DNA of 64,000 nucleotides from JAGRMG01 sp047975215. Lineage in GTDB: Bacteria > Pseudomonadota > Alphaproteobacteria > Rhodobacterales > Rhodobacteraceae. The stretch spans positions 1-64,000 of the forward strand of contig JBKEDD010000059.1 in NCBI GenBank assembly GCA_047975215.1. Reading direction: 5' to 3'. The translations under genes were made by a program, and so were the position numbers. Shown here in pieces: positions 51,494-60,489 of this stretch (positions within the stretch are counted from its first letter, which is position 1; every line of letters starts with the position of its first letter). The notes beneath the pieces are model-generated. The model was not told the origin of the DNA. It did not search any database and was given only the letters and a program-made list of their open reading frames with translations.

Positions 51494-53101
51494 TCACCCC
51501 AGAAGGTCGAACACCTCCGCCCCGATCTGAAGGTTGATCGACGCTTCGCCACCACCATCAACCAGCGCCCAGAGGATCTGGCCGGTCGGTTTGTAGATCA
51601 CGAACGCTTCCTCCACGTCGTCATCGCCCGAGCGTTCGCCGGTGGTCTTGTTCTCGGTATGTGTAAAGTTGACCTGGAAGTCGGCGCCGGTTCCCGACCC
51701 GCCAAATACCAGCACGTCGCCTTCCGCCGCGCTGTAATCCTGCACCCAGTCCGAACCGTGGCCAAGCATGGCATCGGCATCGCCGCCGACATGAAAGAAC
51801 TTGTCGGCGCCTGTACCACCGTTGATGAGGTCATGCCCGAACCCGCCGTTGACGAAGTCGTCGCCGGCATTGCCGAACACGATATCGCCGAACGCCGAAC
51901 CCGTGATCACGTCGTTGCCGTCCTGGCCCTGCAACTCGTCGGCGCCGAACCCGCCCGCGAGGGTATCGTTGCCGCCCATGCCGAATATCCGGTCGTTTCC
52001 GTATCCTCCGTCGATGCTGTCGTCGCCCTCGCCGCCGTAGATCGTGTCGGCAAGGTCGTCCTCGCTCGCGCCCCCAGACACGGTGTCGGCGCCGTCGCCA
52101 CCATTGACGCGGTCCGACCCATCGCCCCCCATCAGCACATCGTCGCCGCCGCCGCCGATCACCACGTCGTCGCCGTCGCCCGCGTCGATCGTGTCGCTGC
52201 CGCCGCCGCCATCCAGGCGGTCGTCGCCACGCCCTCCGGGAATCTCCTCGTCGCCATCGTCGCCGGTGGTTTCCACGCCCAGCCGGCGGCTGGAGACGGT
52301 CACGGTGCCGTCGGAAAACTCCAGCAACTCGATGTTTCGCAGCGTATCCTCATAGGTCATGCCGTCGCCCGGGTCGCGGCTTGAAAGCAGCACGTCATCG
52401 CCCGAAAACGTCAGCGTCACCGCGTACTGCGTAACTTCGTACACGGCCTTGTCGCGCCCCCCCGCGCCACCGTCCAGCGTATCGGCCCCGGCACCGCCGA
52501 TCAGGCGGTCGGCGCCGGCATCGCCGCTCAGCATGTCGTCGCCACCGGCGCCCTCGATGGTGTCGTCCCCGGCCCCGCCCATCACGGTATCGGCTTCGGG
52601 CGTGCCGGGGATACTGTCGTTCTCGGTACTTGCGATCCCGGGAAGCGCATCGAACCTGATGAAATCGCCCGGCCGAAAGCCCGGCCCCGGCGCGGTCGCG
52701 GAAATCGACCCGAGAAAGGAATTTGCGGCCTCGGGCGAGACCAGCGCGCTGCCGGGAATGTCATCGCCCGCGACATGGAATACATGCGATTTCTGCGTCG
52801 CGTTCTCGTAGACGGCCGCGAAGATGCCCGAATTGGCGCCACCGTTCCAGCCGACATTGATGAATTGGAAATCCGCGTCGGCGATCTGGTCGAGACGACG
52901 GTCGCCAAGCCATGTCACATAGTCGTCAAGTATCGGTTCAAGCAGGGGAAGCCCGTCCTCCTCGTCGGCGCCCACCTGCCGGGTACTGAAGCCTTCGACC
53001 AAATCCGGCACGACGAACGAGATCAGGGTTTCGCCAACGGACAGAACCGCTCCGTCCGGGCCTTCGTTCAGCAGGAAACCGGCAAGGGTATGGGTTGTCA
53101 T
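51494..53101 (-). CDS. RTX exoprotein with unknown N-terminal domain (RTX2)
   Basis: 535 residues. N-terminal about 165 residues (TLAGFLLNEGPDGAVLSVGE, YVTWLGDRRLDQIADADFQFINVGW, SHVFHVAGDDIPGSALV) unlike RTX1 and unrecognised. Then two GGxGxDxxx blocks (residues about 170-210 and 290-480) separated by a beta section (VYEVTQYAVTLTFSGDDVLL, FSDGTVTVSSRRLGV), like many bacterial calcium-binding exoproteins. Ends in the shared cassette (HGSDWVQDYSAAEGDVLVF ... FDLLG). GGAGGAACAGCC before the ATG. Likely secreted by a type I system; function unknown. Confidence 0.85.
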   Translation of the reverse strand: MTTHTLAGFLLNEGPDGAVLSVGETLISFVVPDLVEGFSTRQVGADEEDGLPLLEPILDDYVTWLGDRRLDQIADADFQFINVGWNGGANSGIFAAVYENATQKSHVFHVAGDDIPGSALVSPEAANSFLGSISATAPGPGFRPGDFIRFDALPGIASTENDSIPGTPEADTVMGGAGDDTIEGAGGDDMLSGDAGADRLIGGAGADTLDGGAGGRDKAVYEVTQYAVTLTFSGDDVLLSSRDPGDGMTYEDTLRNIELLEFSDGTVTVSSRRLGVETTGDDGDEEIPGGRGDDRLDGGGGSDTIDAGDGDDVVIGGGGDDVLMGGDGSDRVNGGDGADTVSGGASEDDLADTIYGGEGDDSIDGGYGNDRIFGMGGNDTLAGGFGADELQGQDGNDVITGSAFGDIVFGNAGDDFVNGGFGHDLINGGTGADKFFHVGGDADAMLGHGSDWVQDYSAAEGDVLVFGGSGTGADFQVNFTHTENKTTGERSGDDDVEEAFVIYKPTGQILWALVDGGGEASINLQIGAEVFDLLG

Positions 53102-53209
53102 GGCTGTTCCTCCGTTGGTGTTGCACCTAATAATACGGCCATGGCGGGGCACGTCAACGCAGCGGTGCGAATACCGCCTGCGCTGTGCCGCCCTTGGCCG
53201 CCGTCGACG

Positions 53210-55186
53210 CTATGCCAGCAGGTCGAACACCTCGGCACCGATCTGAAGGTTGATTTCCCCCTGCCCGGCCCCGTCCACCAGCGCCCACAGGATCTGGCCG
53301 GTGGGTATGTAGATCACGAAGGCTTCCTGAACCCCGTCGTCGCCCGAACGCTCGCCAGTGGTCTTGTTGGCGGTGTGGGTGAAATTGACCTGGAACTGAT
53401 CGGCATTGCCCGACCCGCCGAACACCAGAACGTCGCCCTCGGCGGCGCTGTAGTCCTGCACCCAGTCCGACCCGTGGCCCAGCATCTGCTCTCGGCTGCC
53501 GCCGACATGAAAGAACTTGTCCGCCCCGCTGCCGCCGTTGATCAGGTCATGCCCGAAGCCGCCGTTCACGAAATCATCGCCCGCATTGCCGAACACGATG
53601 TCACCAAAGGCCGAGCCGGTGATCACGTCGTTGCCGTCCTGACCCTGAAGCGTATCGGCCCCGAAACCCCCGGCGATGGTGTCATTGCCGCCTTGGCCGA
53701 ACACCTCGTCGTTGCCATGCCCCGCGTCGATGCTGTCGTTTCCCGCCCCGCCCAGGATCACGTCGCGGCGATCGGCGTCGCTGTCGCCGCCGCGGATCAG
53801 GTCGTCCCCGTCGCCGCCGTTCAGCGTATCCGCTCCGTCGCCACCCGCAAGCGTATCGTCACCCGCCCCGCCCAGCAGGCGGTCGGCGCCACCACTGCCG
53901 CTCAGCCTGTCGTCACCGGCGCCGCCCGTCAGCGTGTCGTCGCCCATCACCGTGCCGACCAGAACATCGCCTCCGGCCGTGCCATCCAGCCTAACCGGGG
54001 CGCTGCGCGGGTCGAAGATTCGCGCCATTATGCCGCCGTCGGGGTCGCCGCCGGCGCCGCTCTGGTCATGCCAGCCGACCACAAAGCGGCCATCGCTCAG
54101 AACCGTGATAGACGGCATATCCTGGTTACCGCCGCTGGGGTCATGGGCGGTCTCGGCATCGCCTTCGGGGGTGCCGTCGGCGGCAAAGATCTGCACTAGG
54201 GTCTCGCCGGAAGATGCCCAAGCCACCACGAACCGACCATCGGGCAGGCCGGCGGCGACGGCGCCGGACTGAATGCCGGGGGTCGGCGCGACCACCCGCT
54301 CGGCGCCGACGGGCGTACCATCGGAGGCAAAGAGCTGCAGCCGCAAATCGCCGCTGTCCTCGGAAAAGTCGCGCCATGTCACAACATAGCCGCCGCCGGC
54401 CAGTGCCGCGACATGCGCGTCGCGCTGATCGTCGGCGGTGGCAGTGTTGACAACCCGGTCGGGGGCGGGCGCCCCGCCCGGGGCAGCGAAGGTGGTGGTG
54501 CGCACCGCCAGTTGCACGCGGTCGGCTCCGGTTTCGCTGGCGTCGGTGAACACCGCAGCGATGGTACCGTCGGCCAGTTGCGCCAGTTCCGGGTTCATCT
54601 GGTCGCGCGGTTCGGTGGTATTGACCTGAAAGATCGACCCCGCGGCCGCGCCATCGGCCTTGAACGCCTTTGCGGCTATGGCTTCGGCCTCGACTTCCAG
54701 TTCCAGGCTCGGATCGGTCCAGGCGACCAGAAAGCCGCCATCCAGCAGCGGCAGGACATCGGGGTTGGCCTGGTTGCCGTTTTCGTTGCCGTAGGAGGAA
54801 TGATCCATTGTTTGCAGGGTATTGACCAGGAAGTCGGCGGCCAGCGGGGTGCCGTCGGCCTCGAACACGCGGGCGCGGATTCCATTCCCGTGCAGATCAC
54901 CGGCCTGGGCGGTCCAGACCACGGCGAAACGCCCGCCGGCCAGCCCGGCAACCGATGGTTCGTTGAAGAACGGCCCGGCCGAGGTGTTGACGGTGAATTC
55001 GCCGCTGCGCGGTGTCGCGTCGGCGTCGAAGATGCGGGCGCGGATCTCGTTGACTGCGGGCGCCGCATCGTCGCTGCGCCAGACGGCGACGAAACCGCCA
55101 TCGGCCAGCGCCCAGATATCGGGTTGCAACTGCGCCTGCGGCGTATCCGCGTTGACAAGAAACTCACCGGACCAATGAGCAATCAT
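53210..55186 (-). CDS. RTX exoprotein with N-terminal beta-propeller-like repeats (RTX3)
   Basis: 658 residues. The N-terminal about 395 residues are imperfect repeats of about 55-65 residues with the pattern LADGGFVAVW...IRARIFDADGTP...FxVNT (for example GFVAVWRSDD, RFAVVWTAQAGD, GFLVAWTDPS, YVVTWRDFSED, RFVVGWHDQ), which suggests a beta-propeller. GGxGxDxxx repeats follow, then the shared C-terminal cassette ending FDLLA. The cassette DNA at 53482-53614 is identical to 55556-55688 in the next gene. GAGGTG precedes ATG at 55186. Adhesin-like role is inference. Confidence 0.85.
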   Translation of the reverse strand: MIAHWSGEFLVNADTPQAQLQPDIWALADGGFVAVWRSDDAAPAVNEIRARIFDADATPRSGEFTVNTSAGPFFNEPSVAGLAGGRFAVVWTAQAGDLHGNGIRARVFEADGTPLAADFLVNTLQTMDHSSYGNENGNQANPDVLPLLDGGFLVAWTDPSLELEVEAEAIAAKAFKADGAAAGSIFQVNTTEPRDQMNPELAQLADGTIAAVFTDASETGADRVQLAVRTTTFAAPGGAPAPDRVVNTATADDQRDAHVAALAGGGYVVTWRDFSEDSGDLRLQLFASDGTPVGAERVVAPTPGIQSGAVAAGLPDGRFVVAWASSGETLVQIFAADGTPEGDAETAHDPSGGNQDMPSITVLSDGRFVVGWHDQSGAGGDPDGGIMARIFDPRSAPVRLDGTAGGDVLVGTVMGDDTLTGGAGDDRLSGSGGADRLLGGAGDDTLAGGDGADTLNGGDGDDLIRGGDSDADRRDVILGGAGNDSIDAGHGNDEVFGQGGNDTIAGGFGADTLQGQDGNDVITGSAFGDIVFGNAGDDFVNGGFGHDLINGGSGADKFFHVGGSREQMLGHGSDWVQDYSAAEGDVLVFGGSGNADQFQVNFTHTANKTTGERSGDDGVQEAFVIYIPTGQILWALVDGAGQGEINLQIGAEVFDLLA

Positions 55187-55282
55187 CGCGACACCTCGCG
55201 TACTGCCGTCCAGAGTGGCGGCTGCGCGACAGTATATCAGATAATCGCCCTTGCAGGAACGGGCTTGTCCAGATCGCCCGGA

Positions 55283-58200
55283 CTATGCCAGCAGATCGAA
55301 CGTGTCGGCCCCGATCTGAAGGTTGATCGACGCCTCGCCGCCGCCATCCACCAGCGCCCACAGGATCTGGCCGGTCGGTTTGTAGATCACGAATGCCTCC
55401 TGCACGTCGTCGTCGCCCGAACGCTCGCCGGTGGTCTTGTTGGCGGTGTGGGTGAAGTTGACCTGGAACTGATCCGCATTGCCCGACCCGCCGAACACCA
55501 GAACGTCGCCCTCGGCGGCGCTGTAATCCTGCACCCAGTCCGACCCGTGGCCAAGCATCTGCTCTCGGCTGCCGCCGACATGAAAGAACTTGTCCGCCCC
55601 GCTGCCGCCGTTGATCAGGTCATGCCCGAAGCCGCCGTTCACGAAATCATCGCCCGCATTGCCGAACACGATGTCACCAAAGGCCGAACCCGTGATCACG
55701 TCGTTCCCGTCCTGGCCCTGCAACTCGTCGGCGCCAAAGCCCCCGGCGATGGTGTCGTTGCCACCCTGGCCATAGATCAGGTCGTTGCCATATCCGCCGT
55801 CGATGCTGTCGTTGCCGGCGCCGCCATAGATCACGTCGCGCCTGTCGGCATCTGTCTCGCCGCCGCGGATCAGGTCGTCGCCATCGCCGCCGTTGATCGT
55901 GTCGTTGCCGTCGCCGCCGCGCAGCGTATCGTCGCCGCCCGCACCGATCAGCCGGTCGTTGCCATCCAGCGCGTCGATCGTGTCGTTGTCCGGGCCGCCG
56001 ACCAGGTCGTCGTCGCCGGGGGTGCCCGTCAGGGTCAGCCCGCCGCTGCCCGGCGCCACGGCATCGGTGCGGGCGCTTGTCAGCGCCTCGCCGGTCCCGC
56101 CGCCGTCGGTATAGCGCACGCTGACGGACAACCGCGCGCCGGCATCCGCCGATACCGGCGTATAGCTCGCCTCGGTCGCCCCCGCGATGGCCGCCCCGTT
56201 ACGCAGCCAGCCGTAGGAAAACACCCCCAGCCCGTCGGCATCGGAAATGGCCGATGTGTCGGCGGTCAGGGTTTGGCCGACCTCGGCCGTGCCGCTGATG
56301 CTCACCGTGCCGGTGGGGGCATCGTTGACGTTCGCAACCGGCGTCGTCTCGGCGCTGAGTACCGTTTCCTCGGTGCCGAACCCGTCGGTATAGGTGGCCC
56401 GAAGCTGGATAATCCTGCCGACATCCTCCTGCCCGGGACGGTAGGTGGCACCGGTTTCGCCCTCGATCGGCGTACCGTCATGCAGCCACTGGAAGGCCGG
56501 CGTACCCATGCCGTCGGCATCTTCCAGCCCACCGGCATCGGCGCGGAGGGTTGCGCCCTGCCGCGGGCTGCCGAGGATCAGCAGATCGCCGGCAGGCGCG
56601 TCGTTCAGGTTGACCACCGGATCGGTGGTGCCGTCGGTGACGCTTTCGTCATTGCCGCGCCCGTCGGTATACGACACGCGCAACGACACGCGGGCACCGA
56701 CATCGGCCTGGGTCAGGGTATAGGTGCTGCCGGCTGCATCGGCGATATCGACCCCGTCGCGCAGCCAGTGGTAAACAAAGCTGCCCAGCCCGTCGGCATC
56801 GGCCAGCCCGCTGGCATCGGCAGTCAGGGTCTGGCCCTGGCGGGCCTCGCCGGTCATGGTGACGCTGCCCGTGGGGGCGCGGTTCACAGCCACCGCGCGA
56901 AGGGTGATCGACGATCCGTCGCCCAGCGTGTGCACTTCATTGCCGTCGCCATCGGTGGTGATCGTGATCGCGTCGCGCTGCGCGGCGCTGAGGCCGCTGG
57001 TGTCAAGGCTGTCTTCGCTGGCGTCGAAATCGGTGACCAGGTCGTGCCCCATGCCCATGGACAGCACGAAGCTGTCGGCCCCCGCGCCGCCCGACATGGT
57101 GTCGTCGCCCGACCCGCCGTCAAGCGTGTCGGCATCTTCCAGCCCGACCAGTATGTCGGCGCCGCCCAGGCCACCCAGGTTGTCGGCGCCACGCGTGCCG
57201 GTCAGCGAATCGCCGCCGCCGGTCGCCGTGGTCGAAGCCGCTGTCCAGGCCTGCCCGATACCCGCGATCAGCGCGGCATGGTCCCAGATCGTGCCGTCGG
57301 CCCATACGATCCGTTCGATCGCGCCCGCATGCGATCCGTCGAAGGTGTTGACCAGGCGCGCGATGTCGCCGGTGCCGACGAATTCGACCAGCATGGTATC
57401 GCTGCCCGGGTTTCTGGCAATCCTTGCGTTTGCCGACAGGTAGCTGTGGAACACCACGGTATCGACGCCGCCGGAGCCCTGATCGTTGACAGCATCCGCG
57501 CCGTCGCCGCCGAAGAATTCGTAGGTGTCGCCGCCGGCGCCGCCGACCAGGATGTCGCTGCCGCCGCGCCCGATCAGGCGGTCCCCGCCGCCGAAGCCGA
57601 ACAGGCGGTTGGCATCGTCCGAGCCGCGCAGGATATCGTTGAAATCCGACCCGTGCACATCCTCGATGCCCGAGATTGCATCGCTGTAGCCGAAGCCGTC
57701 GCGCACCGTGCCAAGGCCAAGGTCGGCGACGATCCCGCCCGGTGAATTGAGATAGCGAAGCAAATCCTGGCCGCCGCCGCCGTCGATGGTATCGGTGCCC
57801 GCTTCGCCCCACAACTCGTCGTCGCCATCGCCGCCGGCGATATCGTCGTCACCGACACCGCCGAGAATGGTATCGTTGCCGCCATTGCCGCGCAGCGTGT
57901 CGCTGCCGCCGAAACCCGAAAGCAGATTGCCGGCACTGCTGCCGGTAACGTCGTCGCCAAAATCCGAACCGTGCAGGTTCTCGATACCGCTCAGCGTGTC
58001 GGTGCCGCCCAGACCGTCCGCCACCATGCCGGTGCCCAGATCGGCACTCACGGCCGCGGCCGGGTTCAGATAGCGCACCAGATCCGTGCCGGCGCCGCCA
58101 TCCAGCCTGTCGTTGCCGGCCTCGCCCCAGATTTCATCGTCGCCGGCGCCCCCGGAGATGGTGTCGTCGCCCTCCCCGCCCAGCAGGATATCGTCGCCGC

Positions 58201-60082
58201 CCTCGCCGGCCAGGTCGTCATTGCCGCCGAATCCCGCGATCCGGTTCTCGGCGCCATCGCCGCGCACCGTGTCGTCGTTGCGCGAGGTGTGCACGTTCTC
58301 GACGCCGCTCAGGCTGTCGGTGCCGCCCAGCCCGTCAGACGCCGTGCCGGCTGTCAGGTCCACGTTCACCGCCGAGGTCGAGTTGCGATAGCGCACCAGA
58401 TCGACACCGGCCGCGCCGTCGATCGTGTCGTTTCCGGCCTCGCCCCAGATCTCGTCATCGCCGCCGCCGCCGTTGATGGCGTCGTTGCCGTCGCCGCCCA
58501 GCAGGATGTCGGCGCCCGCCAGACCGTTGAGAATGTCGTTGCCGCCGAAACCCCGAAGACGGTTGTCGCCGGCGCTGCCGTTGATGGTGTCGCCGAACTC
58601 CGATCCGTGCGCGTTCTCGATTCCGATCAGGCGGTCGGTGCCGCCAAAGCCGTCCGCCGCGGTGCCGGCCATGAGGTTGACGTTGGCACCCCCCGTGGCG
58701 TTGAGATAGCGCGCGGTGTCGGTCCCGGCGCCGCCGTCCAGGGTGTCGTTGCCGGCCTCGCCCCAAAGCTCGTCATCGTCGGCACCGCCCGACAGGTTGT
58801 CATTGCCGCCGCCGCCCAGCAGGATATCGTTGCCGCCCGCGCCCGACAGCGTATCGGCGCCGTCATAGCCGTTCAGGCGGTTGGCCGACGCGTTGCCGGT
58901 CATACGGTCGCCGGTATCCGTGCCAAAGGCTATCTCGATGCTGCGCAGCGTATCGGTATCGCCGAACCCGTCGGTCGCGGTCCCGGCGACCAGGTTGACG
59001 GTGACGCCGGCCGACCCGCCGGTCAGAACGTCGTCACGGTAATGCACGCCATCCGATCCGGCGCCACCGTCGAGAGTGTCGTTGCCCGCCAGGCCCCAGT
59101 AGTTGTTGCCACGCGCACTGCCGGTGACGCGGTCGGCGAAACCGGTGCCGCGCATGTCCTCGATATTGCGCAGCGTGTCCGTATCGCCGAACGTGTCTGT
59201 GGCAACGCCGGTCGCAAGGTTTACCACCGCGCCCCGGTTGCCGTATTCGCGGATGCCTGTGACGGGGTTGAAGAACCCGTTCACAACCTCTTCCTCGTAG
59301 ACGATGGTATCGCCGCTGCCCGAACCGCCGTCGATGGTATCGTTGCCCTGGTTGCCGACATACCATTCCAGATGATCGTGGATCGGGTTGCCGCCCAGAA
59401 GCGTGTCGGCAAAGGCGCTGCCGCCAAGTTCGAGGAAAAACAGCGCACCCGAGAAATCGGTGCGCATGCCCGCCGAGGTGGCGATGCCGGTGGCGAGGTT
59501 GACCGTGACCGGCGCGTCCATCGCGAACACGATATGGTGGTCGTAGTCCGACCCTTCGGCGTTGGTGCCTGTGATGGTCTTGTTGCCGCGGCCGTTGATC
59601 ACGATGGTATCGCGCGCATCCTCGATTGTGGTGCCGACGCGCACGGTGTCGTTGCCGCTGCCGGTGAAGATCAGGTTCTTGCCGTCGCGCCCGTCCAGCA
59701 GGTCGTTGCCGCCGCGCCCGAACAGCCGTTCGCTGGCGATGTTGCTGCCCAGGATGGTATCGTTGCCCTCGGTACCGAAGACGTATTCGACCGATACCAG
59801 CGTATCGGTATCGCCGTTGCTGTCGGTGGCTGTCCCGGCCAGCAGATCGACATAGACCGGGCTGGCGCCGCGGTCGCGGTAATACAGAACCGAATCCATG
59901 CCCGCACCGCCGTCGAGCCGGTCGTTGCCGGCGCCGCCGATCAGGAAATCGTCGCCGTTCTGGCCATTCAGCGTGTCGCGCCCGTCAAGGCCGGTCAGCG
60001 TGTCGTTTCCGCCCGCCCCGTTGATGACATCGTTGCCGTTGGTGCCGGTCAGGTTGTTGTTGCCGTTGTCGCCGTTGATCAT
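55283..60082 (-). CDS. Giant RTX protein with tandem RTX modules and three Ig-like domains (RTX4)
   Basis: 1599 residues. From residue 2, GGxGxDxxx repeats alternate with beta sections of the form V-x-VDLLAGTATDSNGDTDTLVSVE. At about 455-870 four modules repeat with a period near 106 residues (RYLN/RYRN ... DLGTG ... GGTDTLSGIENxHGSDFGD ... ELWGEAGNDTLDGG). A further non-repeat section ends near 1060. Three Ig/cadherin-like repeats of about 93 residues (1065-1340; QGQTLTADASGLADADGLG, VGARVSLRVSYTDG) follow, then an RTX block and the shared cassette ending FDLLA. Largest surface or secreted adhesin-like protein of the island; ligand unknown. Confidence 0.88.
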   Translation of the reverse strand: MINGDNGNNNLTGTNGNDVINGAGGNDTLTGLDGRDTLNGQNGDDFLIGGAGNDRLDGGAGMDSVLYYRDRGASPVYVDLLAGTATDSNGDTDTLVSVEYVFGTEGNDTILGSNIASERLFGRGGNDLLDGRDGKNLIFTGSGNDTVRVGTTIEDARDTIVINGRGNKTITGTNAEGSDYDHHIVFAMDAPVTVNLATGIATSAGMRTDFSGALFFLELGGSAFADTLLGGNPIHDHLEWYVGNQGNDTIDGGSGSGDTIVYEEEVVNGFFNPVTGIREYGNRGAVVNLATGVATDTFGDTDTLRNIEDMRGTGFADRVTGSARGNNYWGLAGNDTLDGGAGSDGVHYRDDVLTGGSAGVTVNLVAGTATDGFGDTDTLRSIEIAFGTDTGDRMTGNASANRLNGYDGADTLSGAGGNDILLGGGGNDNLSGGADDDELWGEAGNDTLDGGAGTDTARYLNATGGANVNLMAGTAADGFGGTDRLIGIENAHGSEFGDTINGSAGDNRLRGFGGNDILNGLAGADILLGGDGNDAINGGGGDDEIWGEAGNDTIDGAAGVDLVRYRNSTSAVNVDLTAGTASDGLGGTDSLSGVENVHTSRNDDTVRGDGAENRIAGFGGNDDLAGEGGDDILLGGEGDDTISGGAGDDEIWGEAGNDRLDGGAGTDLVRYLNPAAAVSADLGTGMVADGLGGTDTLSGIENLHGSDFGDDVTGSSAGNLLSGFGGSDTLRGNGGNDTILGGVGDDDIAGGDGDDELWGEAGTDTIDGGGGQDLLRYLNSPGGIVADLGLGTVRDGFGYSDAISGIEDVHGSDFNDILRGSDDANRLFGFGGGDRLIGRGGSDILVGGAGGDTYEFFGGDGADAVNDQGSGGVDTVVFHSYLSANARIARNPGSDTMLVEFVGTGDIARLVNTFDGSHAGAIERIVWADGTIWDHAALIAGIGQAWTAASTTATGGGDSLTGTRGADNLGGLGGADILVGLEDADTLDGGSGDDTMSGGAGADSFVLSMGMGHDLVTDFDASEDSLDTSGLSAAQRDAITITTDGDGNEVHTLGDGSSITLRAVAVNRAPTGSVTMTGEARQGQTLTADASGLADADGLGSFVYHWLRDGVDIADAAGSTYTLTQADVGARVSLRVSYTDGRGNDESVTDGTTDPVVNLNDAPAGDLLILGSPRQGATLRADAGGLEDADGMGTPAFQWLHDGTPIEGETGATYRPGQEDVGRIIQLRATYTDGFGTEETVLSAETTPVANVNDAPTGTVSISGTAEVGQTLTADTSAISDADGLGVFSYGWLRNGAAIAGATEASYTPVSADAGARLSVSVRYTDGGGTGEALTSARTDAVAPGSGGLTLTGTPGDDDLVGGPDNDTIDALDGNDRLIGAGGDDTLRGGDGNDTINGGDGDDLIRGGETDADRRDVIYGGAGNDSIDGGYGNDLIYGQGGNDTIAGGFGADELQGQDGNDVITGSAFGDIVFGNAGDDFVNGGFGHDLINGGSGADKFFHVGGSREQMLGHGSDWVQDYSAAEGDVLVFGGSGNADQFQVNFTHTANKTTGERSGDDDVQEAFVIYKPTGQILWALVDGGGEASINLQIGADTFDLLA
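57470..58720 (-). repeat. Tandem ~318-bp coding repeats within RTX4
   Basis: Four in-frame modules of about 106 codons, starting near 58704, 58392, 58075 and 57757. Each carries a Y-L/R-N strand, a GTxxDGxGGTDxLxGIENxHGSxF segment and two GGxGxD clusters. They are diverged enough to be old duplications rather than recent expansion. Confidence 0.7.
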
Positions 60083-60489
60083 GAGATGCCGCCTGCGCTT
60101 GTACCGATGAACTGCTTGTTGCGTATTGGCGACAAATCTATCCGCCCGATCACGATTTGTGTAGCGCCACTATGGCATTTTTCCGGCCCGTTGCCGTCAT
60201 ATCCGTGGTCGGGGCGCGGTTTACGGCGCGCAGCGCCGGTGCGGGCCGCAAGGCGGGCGGCGCCGTACCGCGGGGCACATTCGCGGCGGGATGCGCGGCC
60301 GGTCCGGCCTGGCGTTTCCGGCCGCGCGCGTGCGCCTTGCCCCATTCCTAACATGCGGGGATACGCGTGTCGCGGCCCTGGCTGATGCACAGGCAAGCCC
60401 GATAACAGGTTTCCACAGCGTGAAATGCAGGCTAGCTTCGCCTCCAACGCGGCCCCGGGCCCGCGACACCATGTTTCGGAGAACTGCTC
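60083..60489. other. Divergent regulatory region between RTX4 and the serralysin gene
   Basis: About 400 bp separating two start codons on opposite strands, so promoters for both must lie here. A/T-rich stretches occur near 60083-60180 and 60355-60430. Short frames in it do not look like proteins. No clear repeat or dyad noticed. Confidence 0.45.

Noticed and set aside
54413..57745. 1110-codon open frame on the plus strand
   Set aside because: Antisense to RTX3 and RTX4. Its periodic Val/Ala/Asp text (AAVDQVMPEAAVHEIIAR) is simply the complement of GGxGxDxxx repeats.
57470..58720. CRISPR-like spaced repeats
   Set aside because: Repeats are long, in frame, diverged and coding (RTX modules), without short identical repeats or unique spacers.
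57971..60385. 804-codon open frame on the plus strand
   Set aside because: Same complement-of-RTX effect; no ribosome site or known domain.
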